Source: an uncultured Kordiimonas sp.
GTDB taxonomy: Bacteria; Pseudomonadota; Alphaproteobacteria; Sphingomonadales; Kordiimonadaceae
Assembly: GCA_947503625.1 (NCBI GenBank)
Contig: CANNEK010000002.1
Span: 1,026,129 to 1,090,128, forward strand
DNA: 64,000 nt
Direction of reading: 5' to 3'
Each line of letters starts with the position of its first letter. Within the stretch, counting starts at the first letter, position 1. Shown piece after piece: positions 27,589 through 36,283 of the stretch. The notes below the pieces were generated by a model. It saw nothing but the letters and a program-made list of their open reading frames with translations, made no database searches and was not told where the DNA came from. The position numbers were made by a program, and so were the translations under genes.

Positions 27589-28743
27589 ATGAATGTTGCC
27601 GCAACCAATAGCGAATTTGTTGCTCTCGAACAGGTCGAGGGGGCGGCAAAGCTAACGCTGACGGGCAACTGGACGATTGAAAATGCCCATGCAATCGATC
27701 AGCTCATGCGCAAACTGTTCCCCGCAAACCACGCAGCCAGCGAGCTTGCTTCGCCAGAATTGAATTGTTCCGGCCTTCAGGCGCTGGACACGACGGGTGC
27801 TGTTATGGTGCGCCGTTTTGCGGCCAAGGTTGGAGAGCACTGCGAGGCTGAGCTCACCGGTGTTCCTGATGCACACAAACCGTTGCTTGATGTCATTACC
27901 TGCTGCCCCCCGCCGGCCCAAACCATGCCTGAAACCCTGCCGTGGTACATTTTGCCGTTTCATGAAACGGGCGCTGCCGTCTGGTTTGCCATGCGCTCTT
28001 TCGCGCGGTTACTCAGCTTTTTGGGTTTGGTGCTGACGAGGTTGTTTGGTTCCATAGTGGATCCGGGGCGCATCCGGATTGTGCCGGTTATTCACCAGAT
28101 GGATGTAACCGGCATGCGCGCCATGGGGATCGTTGGTCTTATTTCGTTTCTTATCGGCGCTGTTATGGTTAATCAGGGTGCGATACAGCTGGCGCGATTT
28201 GGTGCGGATATCTTTGTGATTGATATGCTTGGCATTTCTCATCTGAGAGAACTCGGTATCCTTCTGACAGCCATCATTATTGCCGGACGGTCGGGCAGTG
28301 CATTCACTGCCCAAATCGGCTCGATGGTCCTCAATGAAGAAGTTGATGCCATGAAAACGCTGGGTATGGATCCCGTCGATGTCCTGGTTCTGCCGCGTCT
28401 TATTGCCATGCTGGTCTGCCTGCCGTTGCTGGCTTTCTATTCTGATGTCGTCGGTATTGCAGGCGGGATGCTGATGGCGTGGGTCCAGCTCGATATTTCC
28501 CCGGGCAATTTCGTCGTATACTTCCGCGAGGAGATTTCCATTGATCATTTCTGGGTGGGTATAATCAAGGCGCCATTCTTTGCTGCCATCATCGCGACCT
28601 GCGGCTGCTACCAGGGCTTGCGGGTCGAAGGCAGTGCCGACGCCCTTGGAGCCAGAACCACAAAGAGCGTGGTTCAGGCAATTTTCCTGGTCATCGCTTT
28701 TGATGCCCTGTTCGCCATATTCTTCACAAGTATCGGTTTGTAG
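27589..28743 (+). CDS. mlaE: STAS-MlaE fusion, lipid ABC transporter permease
   Basis: A 384-residue permease. Residues 1-105 form a STAS-like domain (LTLTGNWTIENA, then GLQALDTTGAVMVRRF), equivalent to MlaB of enteric bacteria. The rest is an MlaE permease: VIHQMDVTGMRAMGIVGLI, ISHLRELGILLTAIIIAGRSG, then NEEVDAMKTLGMDPVDVLVLPR. With the ATPase, MCE protein and lipoprotein downstream it should move phospholipids between inner and outer membranes. Confidence 0.92.
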   Translation: MNVAATNSEFVALEQVEGAAKLTLTGNWTIENAHAIDQLMRKLFPANHAASELASPELNCSGLQALDTTGAVMVRRFAAKVGEHCEAELTGVPDAHKPLLDVITCCPPPAQTMPETLPWYILPFHETGAAVWFAMRSFARLLSFLGLVLTRLFGSIVDPGRIRIVPVIHQMDVTGMRAMGIVGLISFLIGAVMVNQGAIQLARFGADIFVIDMLGISHLRELGILLTAIIIAGRSGSAFTAQIGSMVLNEEVDAMKTLGMDPVDVLVLPRLIAMLVCLPLLAFYSDVVGIAGGMLMAWVQLDISPGNFVVYFREEISIDHFWVGIIKAPFFAAIIATCGCYQGLRVEGSADALGARTTKSVVQAIFLVIAFDALFAIFFTSIGL

Positions 28744-28753
28744 GGCATGACGG

Positions 28754-29560
28754 ATGGATGATCTGACCAGAAACTCACAGCCTGCTGCCTCCGGTTCAGC
28801 TAAAGATAACGTCATTAAAATCCGTGGCCTGAAAACAGCATTTGGTGATCATGTTGTGCACGAAAACCTCGATATGGATGTGTATCGCGGCGAGATACTT
28901 GGCGTCGTCGGGGGCTCGGGTTCCGGCAAGTCGGTTTTATTGAAAACCATTATCGGCCTTAACCATCAGGTTGCGGGCACTATTGAAATCAATGGTTATG
29001 ATCAGGCCGCTTTGTCGCTGGCGGAGGAACGCATGTCCCGTCAGGAATGGGGTGTTCTGTTTCAGGACGGGGCTTTGTTCAGTTCTCTCACTGTTGCGCA
29101 GAATGTGCAGGTGCCACTAAGGGAATATTATGATCTGCCGCAGGATGTAATGGATGACCTTGCGCGCAGTAAAATCACGATGGCGGGCCTGCCGCTGGAT
29201 GCTGCATGCAAGTATCCTTCCGATCTTTCAGGAGGCATGCGTAAACGGGCGGCTCTGGCGCGCTCGCTGGCGCTTGATCCTCATGTTCTTTTTCTTGATG
29301 AGCCGACAGCAGGCCTTGACCCTATTGGCGCTGCTGCCTTTGATGGTCTGGTCAAGGACCTGAGCCAGTCTCTCGGCCTGACAGTGTTTCTGGTGACGCA
29401 TGATCTCGACACGCTCTATAGAGTATGCGACCGTGTCGCTGTGCTTGGTGACAAGCGCATCCTGATCAACGCGCCGTTGCCGGACGTAGTGAAGTTTGAT
29501 CACCCATGGGTAAAAGAGTATTTTGGCGGACCGCGCGCACGCGCGGCCGGAATTGAATAA
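28754..29560 (+). CDS. mlaF: MlaF-type ABC transporter ATPase
   Basis: A 268-residue ABC ATPase. Walker A is GGSGSGKS, the Q-loop QDGALFSSLTV, the signature LSGGMRKRAALARSLA, Walker B VLFLDEPTAGLDP and the switch histidine VTHD. GALFSSLTV and LSGGMRKR are typical of the Mla/Ttg2A subgroup. It starts 10 bp after mlaE. Confidence 0.95.
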   Translation: MDDLTRNSQPAASGSAKDNVIKIRGLKTAFGDHVVHENLDMDVYRGEILGVVGGSGSGKSVLLKTIIGLNHQVAGTIEINGYDQAALSLAEERMSRQEWGVLFQDGALFSSLTVAQNVQVPLREYYDLPQDVMDDLARSKITMAGLPLDAACKYPSDLSGGMRKRAALARSLALDPHVLFLDEPTAGLDPIGAAAFDGLVKDLSQSLGLTVFLVTHDLDTLYRVCDRVAVLGDKRILINAPLPDVVKFDHPWVKEYFGGPRARAAGIE

Positions 29561-29585
29561 GCGACAGGGGCTAGGAAAGGCAATC

Positions 29586-30560
29586 ATGGAAACCAGAGCA
29601 TCCTATATGTTGGTCGGCGGTTTTGTGCTTACCTTTCTTGCGGGTCTTGTTGCTTTCGCTATCTGGATTGCGAAAGTCGATCTGGATGCCGAATACATAG
29701 ATTACGACATCTATTTTGAAGGTACGGTAAGCGGCCTTTTGAAGCGGAGTATCGTGTATTATGCCGGTATTCCGGTTGGGGACGTGCGCGATATAACGCT
29801 CGCCAAACAGGATGCCAGCAAAGTGAAGGTCTGGGTCAGGGTTCGCGCCGAGGTGCCAGTAACGGAAGAATCTGTCGCCAAACTGGAGTTTCAGGGTCTA
29901 ACGGGCGTCGCCTATATCGAATTGTCCGGCGGGGCGCCGGACGCCCCTAAGCTGATCGCCAAAGCAGATGAAGAACGACCGGTTATCCAATCGGAGGCGT
30001 CGCCTTTGCTGGCAATATTTGAAAGTGCGCCCAATCTGGTGAATGAGGCTGTATTGGCTGTCGGCCAGATCCAGAAATTACTGAGTGATGACAATATCTC
30101 CAACGTTTCGGGTTTGTTGAAAAATAGCGAGCGACTGACCGGCAACCTTGCTGACGGTACGGAAGACCTTGCGGTGATGATGGCAGATGTGAAAGAGATT
30201 TTGACGCAGACCAAAACAGCGGCTGCCAAAATCAATCAGCTTGTTGACAGTGGCAATGCCCTGTTGGAAGAAGAGGCCAAGTTGCTTGTTCAGGAAACAT
30301 CGAAAACCATGCAAACCGCGACAGCACTTCTTGAGAGAATTGACAGTATGGTGTCTGCGAACGAAGGGGCTGTTACCCAGTTTGTTAACACCAGCCTGCC
30401 TGAAGTTTCACGCATGATCCTTGATCTCAGGGTGACCGCAAGAAACCTTTCGCGCTTGATGAGCCGCATAGAGCAAAATCCTTCGGAGGCCATTTTCGGC
30501 ACCAAAGAAGCCGAGTATGACTTGAACAAACGCACTACCGTCGAGGAGGGCAACCGATGA
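29586..30560 (+). CDS. mlaD: MCE-domain protein (MlaD-like)
   Basis: A 324-residue protein. A single N-terminal membrane helix (YMLVGGFVLTFLAGLVAFAIWI) is followed by one MCE domain (YFEGTVSGLLKRSIVYYAGIPVGDVRDI, LEFQGLTGVAYIEL region) and a long helical C-terminus. It forms the periplasmic lipid-binding ring of the transporter. The ATG at 29586 has AGGAAAGG upstream; an upstream in-frame start lies inside mlaF. It overlaps the lipoprotein gene by ATGA. Confidence 0.93.
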   Translation: METRASYMLVGGFVLTFLAGLVAFAIWIAKVDLDAEYIDYDIYFEGTVSGLLKRSIVYYAGIPVGDVRDITLAKQDASKVKVWVRVRAEVPVTEESVAKLEFQGLTGVAYIELSGGAPDAPKLIAKADEERPVIQSEASPLLAIFESAPNLVNEAVLAVGQIQKLLSDDNISNVSGLLKNSERLTGNLADGTEDLAVMMADVKEILTQTKTAAAKINQLVDSGNALLEEEAKLLVQETSKTMQTATALLERIDSMVSANEGAVTQFVNTSLPEVSRMILDLRVTARNLSRLMSRIEQNPSEAIFGTKEAEYDLNKRTTVEEGNR

Positions 30561-31204
30561 AATCTGATCGCTCACCGAAAAGCCTGTTTGCACTCCCGGC
30601 TCTGGCAGCATCTGCTTTGATGCTTGCCGGTTGCGGGCCTCTGATTTCATTTGGCGATGACGGGCCCGCCGACAAGGTATATGGTCTTGAGTATAATGAT
30701 GTCAGGGCTGCATCGGGCGATATGGCTGCAATTGTCTATCTCGAAGAGCCCTTGATGAGTGACGGCCTCGGTGGCAATCAGGTATCGGTTGTTCTGGACA
30801 ATAATAAGCGCACCAGCCTGATGGGCGTGCGTTGGTCTGCAAATTCGACGGATCTGATCAGGGACTTTCTCGTCCGCGGTGTTGGCAGCACGTCTGGTAT
30901 TCGTTTGTTGGGCGAAGGCGCTATTGACGTGCAGGCAGGTTGCCGTATGGGTGTGAAGGTGTGGGCGTTCGAGTTTGTGCCGGGTGACCGGGCGGGCGAT
31001 GACAGGGTCGACATTGAAATTGAATTTATCCTGATACGCTACAACGACAACCGCCTCATCGGCCAGGAAACCATTAAATCCAGCGAAAAGGTAGATGGCT
31101 CTGGTGGTGACGCAATCGTTACGTCTTTCGAGCGCTCTATGAAGGCCGTCAGTATCGAGGCAGGCAGTTGGCTTGCGCCGAAATCGGCGGATTGTTCACT
31201 TTAG
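30557..31204 (+). CDS. ABC-type transport auxiliary lipoprotein (PqiC/MlaA-partner type)
   Basis: A 215-residue exported lipoprotein. The lipobox is LAGC at 23-26. The body (VVLDNNKRTSLMGVRWSANS, LIRDFLVRGVGSTSGI, KVWAFEF, then SFERSMKAV) matches the auxiliary lipoprotein family found with MCE transporters in alphaproteobacteria. It probably links the inner-membrane MCE complex to the outer membrane. It converges with the efflux gene, with five bases between stops. Confidence 0.87.
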   Translation: MKSDRSPKSLFALPALAASALMLAGCGPLISFGDDGPADKVYGLEYNDVRAASGDMAAIVYLEEPLMSDGLGGNQVSVVLDNNKRTSLMGVRWSANSTDLIRDFLVRGVGSTSGIRLLGEGAIDVQAGCRMGVKVWAFEFVPGDRAGDDRVDIEIEFILIRYNDNRLIGQETIKSSEKVDGSGGDAIVTSFERSMKAVSIEAGSWLAPKSADCSL

Positions 31205-31209
31205 GGCCT

Positions 31210-32463
31210 TCATTTAGGTAAGGGCGAGGTCCGCTGATACGGTGCTCTCACGTGTTCGTACCAGGACCAACCGAAAATGGCCGCCCCGATCACGATCACA
31301 ACGATAAAAGGCGCGCCCGGCGTATCGGCCGCAAACAACACACCAGCAACCATCGGGCCGGCAATGCGACCGAGCGAGGAAACACCGTTCGACAAACCAA
31401 GGGCTGCGCCCTGAATGCGCCGGTCTGTCCTGCGAGACAGCAGACTGTTGAGCGCTGGGTAGCTAACGGAAAGCGCACCCAGAACCAGCGGAAAACCAAT
31501 GACTGCAGTCGTTATACTGCGTGGCCCCATAATGATGATCAGGCAACCGATGATATGAAAAATCGAGCACATTTGCAGTGAGCGTACCTCGCCGAAAATT
31601 CGGAACAGCGGGCCAACAATCCATATCTGGAAAATGAATACCAGTACGCCAACACCCATGAGCAGAAACCCAACCTCCAGTGCACGCCATTCCAGAACAC
31701 TCTCCATCCAGAAAGGAGCGATCGAGAAGCTTATGCTTTGGCCTACCGCTGTAACCACGAACATGATGAACAGCGAAAGCCTGGTTGGTGCCACAATGAT
31801 GTCGCGCCAGTTATTGCTGGGCGGTGTATCTTCTGTCGCTGCCGGGTTATTCTCGGCAGGGCTGGCACCATTCTCTTTTTCCAGAGACGCGGGATTGGTC
31901 TCTGGAACAAAAATTGCTGTCAGTATCATGGCAAGCAGCGACAATCCGCAAGCCGCCATGCCAGGAAGAAATATATACGAGTCGCCTCCAAGGCTGCCGA
32001 GATAGCCGCCGAGCCCCGGCCCAAAGGCAAAGCCCAGTCCAAAGGCACCACCAATGCGCGCCATTGCCTTGCCGCGATTGTTTTCATCGGTCATATCCGC
32101 CATGACTGCCATTACAATGCCAATGTTGCCGGTCATGGCGCCGGAAATGGCGCGAGCGACAAACACCATCCATAAACTGGTGGAGAGAGCAAGTAACAGG
32201 TAAGCGAGCGCAGCGCCAAGAAAGGTGAGCGCCAGGGTCGGTTTGCGACCCACCTTGTCTGATATGCGGCCCAGAATTGGCCCCAGTGCAAACGCGGCCA
32301 GCGCGTATACGGAGATCAGGGCTGTTCCGGTAACTGCATCGCCGCCGTAGGTCAGCGTGAGAAACGGCAGCAACGGAACGATCATCCCAAAGCCAACCAG
32401 ATCAATAAATATCGCCAACAAGATGACCGGCATAAAAAACTGTTCCAGTAAATTCAGGTTCAA
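31210..32463 (-). CDS. MFS efflux transporter, TetA-like
   Basis: A 417-residue, 12-helix drug/proton antiporter-type protein. The family loop between helices 2 and 3 is GRISDKVGRKPTL, helix 5 shows a motif-C-like AFGLGFAFGPGLGG, and a hydrophilic central loop at about 195-225 separates the halves. The substrate is unknown; resistance should not be inferred. The start TTG at 32463 has a weak ribosome site; an ATG at 32433 with GGA upstream is an alternative. The adjoining 226-bp divergent region holds the half-sites TGAC-ATGG-GTCA at about 32548. Confidence 0.85.
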   Translation of the reverse strand: MNLNLLEQFFMPVILLAIFIDLVGFGMIVPLLPFLTLTYGGDAVTGTALISVYALAAFALGPILGRISDKVGRKPTLALTFLGAALAYLLLALSTSLWMVFVARAISGAMTGNIGIVMAVMADMTDENNRGKAMARIGGAFGLGFAFGPGLGGYLGSLGGDSYIFLPGMAACGLSLLAMILTAIFVPETNPASLEKENGASPAENNPAATEDTPPSNNWRDIIVAPTRLSLFIMFVVTAVGQSISFSIAPFWMESVLEWRALEVGFLLMGVGVLVFIFQIWIVGPLFRIFGEVRSLQMCSIFHIIGCLIIIMGPRSITTAVIGFPLVLGALSVSYPALNSLLSRRTDRRIQGAALGLSNGVSSLGRIAGPMVAGVLFAADTPGAPFIVVIVIGAAIFGWSWYEHVRAPYQRTSPLPK

Positions 32464-32689
32464 AGAGAACTACATGTTTGGTAGCCAATCCTGACGTCCA
32501 CCAACGAAAAACACATGACCGTAGCAAGCACATGCGCCCACCACCTATGACATGGGTCACATGTTGTGCCCTTACGCCAGCAGCATTCGATCAACTCGTC
32601 ATTCAGCTGCTAGGCGACTGCATGGTTATAGTGTTAAAAGCGTTAAATGACAGCTCGAATATTGGGCGGATAATTCATAGAGGAATACT

Positions 32690-33463
32690 GTGCGGCCTGA
32701 CGTCCTTTCCATACACCGGTTTTACCAGACCCCTATGGGGGCAGCTGTCAGTGAATTGATACATAGACGGGTTGAACCATTGTGGACGTCGGCGGCCCCT
32801 TTGTACGGGTTGGGCTTTGCACTGCCTTACCTCGCGATGGCGGAAAAAACACGCCTGGAACCTTCAAAAGAGGATACAGGCATCGGCTCGTTTGCGTTGA
32901 TGCCTGCTGCGCAGGGTGTGTGTCATTGGCCAACGATGGACAATAGTGCAACGGCGCTTGTGGATGAATACCATTTACCGATTGCCGATTCGTCGGTTGA
33001 AAGGCTTCTCGTTGTGCATGCGCTTGAGCATAGCGACCGCCCCGCACATCTGTTTCGTGAAATCTGGCGGGTTCTTGCACCGGGCGGACAGGTTGTTGTT
33101 GTTGCGCCGAACCGTCGGCGGACCTGGTCCGCCATGGATACGACGCCGTTCGGTTACGGCCAGCCATACTCGCGTAGCCAGATTTCATCCTTGATGAGTG
33201 ATCAGATGTTGCCGCCGGAGAAATGGGACACCGCTTTGATGGTGCCACCGGTTTTTCTTCCGGTTACATCCAGATTGATGAAGGTGATGGAACCCGGCCT
33301 GCATTCCCTTGGCAAAAATATGGGTGGTGCTCTTTTGGTGTCCGCTCGAAAACAGGTTTATGGCACCTTGCTGGAAAGCAAGGTCAAATTGCAGCCCAAA
33401 CGGGTGCTGACAAGGGTGCCCACAAAAGCCGTAAGCACTCAAAAAGTGAGTGAGCGCGAATAA
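32690..33463 (+). CDS. Class I SAM-dependent methyltransferase
   Basis: A 257-residue methyltransferase of the type-11 group. The SAM-binding loop is LYGLGFALPYLA, an atypical form of the glycine-rich motif I, followed by DSSVERLLVVHALEHSDRP (motif IV region) and IWRVLAPGGQVVVVAPNR (motif VI). The substrate is unknown. The GTG start has AGGA five bases upstream. It is divergent from the MFS gene. The 162-bp gap after it is AT-rich and likely holds the promoter of the next gene. Confidence 0.85.
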   Translation: MRPDVLSIHRFYQTPMGAAVSELIHRRVEPLWTSAAPLYGLGFALPYLAMAEKTRLEPSKEDTGIGSFALMPAAQGVCHWPTMDNSATALVDEYHLPIADSSVERLLVVHALEHSDRPAHLFREIWRVLAPGGQVVVVAPNRRRTWSAMDTTPFGYGQPYSRSQISSLMSDQMLPPEKWDTALMVPPVFLPVTSRLMKVMEPGLHSLGKNMGGALLVSARKQVYGTLLESKVKLQPKRVLTRVPTKAVSTQKVSERE

Positions 33464-33625
33464 CCGACGCGCTATTGCAACAGATGCGGGTTATTAATTT
33501 ACTAAATTCAGCCATATGATTGAAATAGCCATTGTATTATAATTTCATGGCCTTTATTTTTCGAGCTATAATATTTCAAAATCCGGCCTTTTGGGCTGAT
33601 ATCCTCATGCCAACGGAGAGACTTT

Positions 33626-33835
33626 ATGAGTGATGCACCGAGCGATTCGTCGATGGATGAAAGTCAGGAAATGGCGATCCGGCAAGTAGCCAATGCGCTG
33701 CACCGGCTGAACGATGCCGTTATCGGCGCTGTTAGCAAAGGTGTGACGGTCGAATTGATGCGCGCCTCTCGCTATCACAACGAAGAGGGTGCTTGGGGCG
33801 ACATGCTGGTTCCCATCATCCACAAACAGGATTAA
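33626..33835 (+). CDS. Small protein of unknown function
   Basis: A 69-residue protein with a good ribosome site (GGAGA seven bases before ATG). It has a helical stretch IRQVANALHRLNDAVIGAVSKGVTVELMRASR, then a YHNEEGAWGDMLVPIIHKQD tail. I do not recognise it. Codon use and spacing to the RraA-like gene suggest it is real and cotranscribed. No signal peptide or membrane segment. Confidence 0.6.
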   Translation: MSDAPSDSSMDESQEMAIRQVANALHRLNDAVIGAVSKGVTVELMRASRYHNEEGAWGDMLVPIIHKQD

Positions 33836-33852
33836 CCCGGGATCATTTGATC

Positions 33853-34353
33853 ATGACGGCCATACCGACACCAAAACTTGCGACCGCAGATGTTTGCGAC
33901 GCCAAAGGTGAAGAAGTTTCGGTATTGCCGATTCAGTTTTCCAGTTATGGCGGGCGTTTGGATTTTGCCGGGCCCGCCATGACAGTCAAAACGCTTGACG
34001 ACAATTCGCTTCTAAAGAGTTTGCTGAAAACGCCGGGCGAGGGACGTGTGGTTGTCGTGGATGGCGGGGGAAGCCACCGTGCGGCGCTTCTGGGCGGTAA
34101 TCTGGCCGCAGATGCAGCGAAAAACGGCTGGGCCGGGCTTGTTATCCACGGCTGTGTCCGGGATCTACATGAAATATGCGCCGAGGATATCGGCATTATG
34201 GCTCTGGGGACCTGCCCGCGCAAAAGCGTCAAACAGGATCGCGGAGCGACAGGTGTCGATATTTCAATTGGTGATGTCCTGATTAAATCGGGCTACTGGA
34301 TCATCGCGGATAGTGACGGTATCGTCATCTCGCCCGAGCTGCCCTCTCTTTAG
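33853..34353 (+). CDS. RraA-family protein (RNase E regulator-like or aldolase)
   Basis: A 166-residue protein of the RraA fold. LATADVCDA at the start, then VVVDGGGSHRAALLGGNLA and VIHGCVRDL. The G-x20-R-D pattern typical of the related 4-hydroxy-4-methyl-2-oxoglutarate aldolases is present (GGN to CVRD), so it might be an aldolase rather than an RNase E inhibitor. The ATG at 33853 is inside a longer frame that overlaps the small protein. It converges on metW with a four-base overlap of stops. Confidence 0.87.
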   Translation: MTAIPTPKLATADVCDAKGEEVSVLPIQFSSYGGRLDFAGPAMTVKTLDDNSLLKSLLKTPGEGRVVVVDGGGSHRAALLGGNLAADAAKNGWAGLVIHGCVRDLHEICAEDIGIMALGTCPRKSVKQDRGATGVDISIGDVLIKSGYWIIADSDGIVISPELPSL

Positions 34354-34973
34354 CCAGTCGGCTTTTCCAGCAGATACAATGCCTGGTCGGCGAACATGTT
34401 CGCCCTTTTCAATCCCATATTCAGGCGTTTTCCGTCTTTTTGGTGCGGCACAAATTCCAACAAATTGATATTTTCCTGCACGATCAGATCGTGCAGATCA
34501 AGAATGGTACAGAAGTGGATGTTTTCCGTGTTGTACCAAGTGCGGTGCAGCGCTTTGGTCACCGGCATCCGTCCTTTTGCAAGCAGGCTGAAACGCACGT
34601 GCCACTGGCCAAAATTGGGGATGGTTACAATTGCTTTCCTGCCAATGCGCAGCAGTTCAAGCAGGACAGAGCGAGGTTGCCGGACTGCCTGCAGTGTGCG
34701 GGACAAAATAACCGTGTCGAAACTGTGATCGGGATATTCCGCGAGATCATTGTCTGCGTCGCCCTGAATGACGCTGAGGCCGCGCGCCACACACTGGTTA
34801 ACGCCAGACTGGCTGATTTCGATGCCGCGACCGTCCACTGACTTGTGCTTCACCAGATAGTCCAGCAACTCGCCGTCTGCGCAACCGATATCGAGCACTC
34901 GAGTGCCGGGCTTGATCAAATCTGCGATCAATTGCAGGTCCGGGCGTATGGCTGTGTTAGCAAGGCCGGTCAT
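34350..34973 (-). CDS. metW: Methionine biosynthesis protein MetW
   Basis: A 207-residue methyltransferase-fold protein. [24 protein letters not shown] start (here [22 protein letters not shown] in two parts), then [21 protein letters not shown] and [16 protein letters not shown] are hallmarks. In bacteria with the alphaproteobacterial arrangement it acts together with MetX in homoserine acylation. It overlaps metX by ATGA. Confidence 0.95.
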   Translation of the reverse strand: MTGLANTAIRPDLQLIADLIKPGTRVLDIGCADGELLDYLVKHKSVDGRGIEISQSGVNQCVARGLSVIQGDADNDLAEYPDHSFDTVILSRTLQAVRQPRSVLLELLRIGRKAIVTIPNFGQWHVRFSLLAKGRMPVTKALHRTWYNTENIHFCTILDLHDLIVQENINLLEFVPHQKDGKRLNMGLKRANMFADQALYLLEKPTG

Positions 34974-36118
34974 GCGTTTGTATCTCCTGCCCGGCTATAT
35001 GTTTGTCCTGCTGTTGCAAGGAAACCTTCCAGCATCCGGTCCATTTCGCCGACTTCCAGCAGAAAACTGTCGTGGCCAAAAGCCGTTTCGATTTCCGCGA
35101 AACTGACAGGCACACCAGCGGCATTCAGCGCATGAACAATGCGTTTGTTTTCGACTGTGGGGTATAGCCAGTCCGACGTGAAGCTGATAACGCAACAGCG
35201 AACATCCCGTGCGCTCATGAAGGCATCTGCAAGGCGGCCGTCAAATCGCCCGGGTATGTCCAGATAGTCCATGGCGCGCGTGATATAGAGGTAGCTGTTG
35301 GCATCGAATCGGTCGACAAATGTCGAGCCCTGATGCCGCAGATAGCTTTCGACCTGAAAATCGGCATCGAAGCCAAATGTGACTTCCTCCCGTTCCTGCA
35401 GGTTGCGTCCAAATTTCTGGGTCAGGGCGTCCTCGGAAAGATACGTGATGTGTGCGGTCATGCGCGCAACCGACAGGCCTTTAGCGGGAGCCTCTCGTGC
35501 GCTGTAGTAACGGCCGTGGTTCCAGTTGGGGTCGGCCATAACCGCTTGTCTGCCGACTTCATGAAACGCAATGTTCTGTGCAGTATGGCGTGCGGCAGAA
35601 GCCAGAATGCAGGCGCTATGAAGCTTTTCCGGGTAGGTGGTGAGCCACTCAAGAACTTGCATGCCGCCCATCGAACCGCCGATTACCAGCATAAGCTTGT
35701 CAATGCCCAGTGCATCCAGAAGGGCCGCCTGCACGCGCACCATGTCGCGAATGGTAATCACCGGAAACGTCAGACCCCAGGGCTCATCGGTTTCAGGATT
35801 AATGGAGGCAGGTCCTGTTGTTCCCATGCAACTGCCCAGCACGTTGGAGCAGATGACAAAATACTTGTCGGTATCCAGCATCTTGCCAGGCCCGATAATC
35901 CGCGACCACCAACCCGGCTTGCCGGTAGCGGGATGTGGACTGGCGACGTACTGGTCACCCGTAAGGGCATGGCATATCAACACTGCGTTGCTCGCGTCAT
36001 CTGCGAGTGTGCCATATGTCTCGTAAGCTACGTCCACAGGTGACAGTTCTGCCCCGCCATCCAGCTTCAGGGCAGTATCGGAAAAGAGGCGGATGCTGTT
36101 GACATCGTCGTTGGTCAA
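34970..36118 (-). CDS. metX: Homoserine O-acyltransferase MetX
   Basis: A 382-residue alpha/beta hydrolase that acylates homoserine for methionine synthesis. Motifs: [27 protein letters not shown], the nucleophile elbow [14 protein letters not shown] and the catalytic FGHDSFLLE. Acetyl versus succinyl donor cannot be told from what I can see. The TTG at 36118 has CGGGAG seven bases upstream; a longer in-frame start at 36160 is not supported. Confidence 0.95.
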   Translation of the reverse strand: MTNDDVNSIRLFSDTALKLDGGAELSPVDVAYETYGTLADDASNAVLICHALTGDQYVASPHPATGKPGWWSRIIGPGKMLDTDKYFVICSNVLGSCMGTTGPASINPETDEPWGLTFPVITIRDMVRVQAALLDALGIDKLMLVIGGSMGGMQVLEWLTTYPEKLHSACILASAARHTAQNIAFHEVGRQAVMADPNWNHGRYYSAREAPAKGLSVARMTAHITYLSEDALTQKFGRNLQEREEVTFGFDADFQVESYLRHQGSTFVDRFDANSYLYITRAMDYLDIPGRFDGRLADAFMSARDVRCCVISFTSDWLYPTVENKRIVHALNAAGVPVSFAEIETAFGHDSFLLEVGEMDRMLEGFLATAGQTYSRAGDTNA

Positions 36119-36283
36119 GACGTTGCTCCCGAGTGAGTTTCGGCGACAGCAAAGCCGCAAGGCTTCAACTTGTCAACACAGAGACGCTTTGCGGCAAACT
36201 TTCCTTTGCGTTTAGCGTCATTGAGGTCTAACTCTATGCGGAATTTTGACGCTCGTGGCGCAAGCAAGCAGATGGAGAAGAAA
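36119..36283. promoter_or_regulatory. Structured divergent leader between metX and hisC
   Basis: The region holds GACGCT (about 36182) pairing with AGCGTC (about 36213) around a nested GCAAA/TTTGC stem, and AAGCC-GCAA-GGCTT at about 36152, a hairpin with a GNRA loop on the plus strand. I tested for the SAM-II aptamer by eye and did not see its conserved core. It may contain both promoters; an RNA regulator is possible but unproven. Confidence 0.35.

Noticed and set aside
36119..36283. SAM-II riboswitch upstream of metX
   Set aside because: The conserved SAM-II core was not found on the minus strand; only generic hairpins are present.
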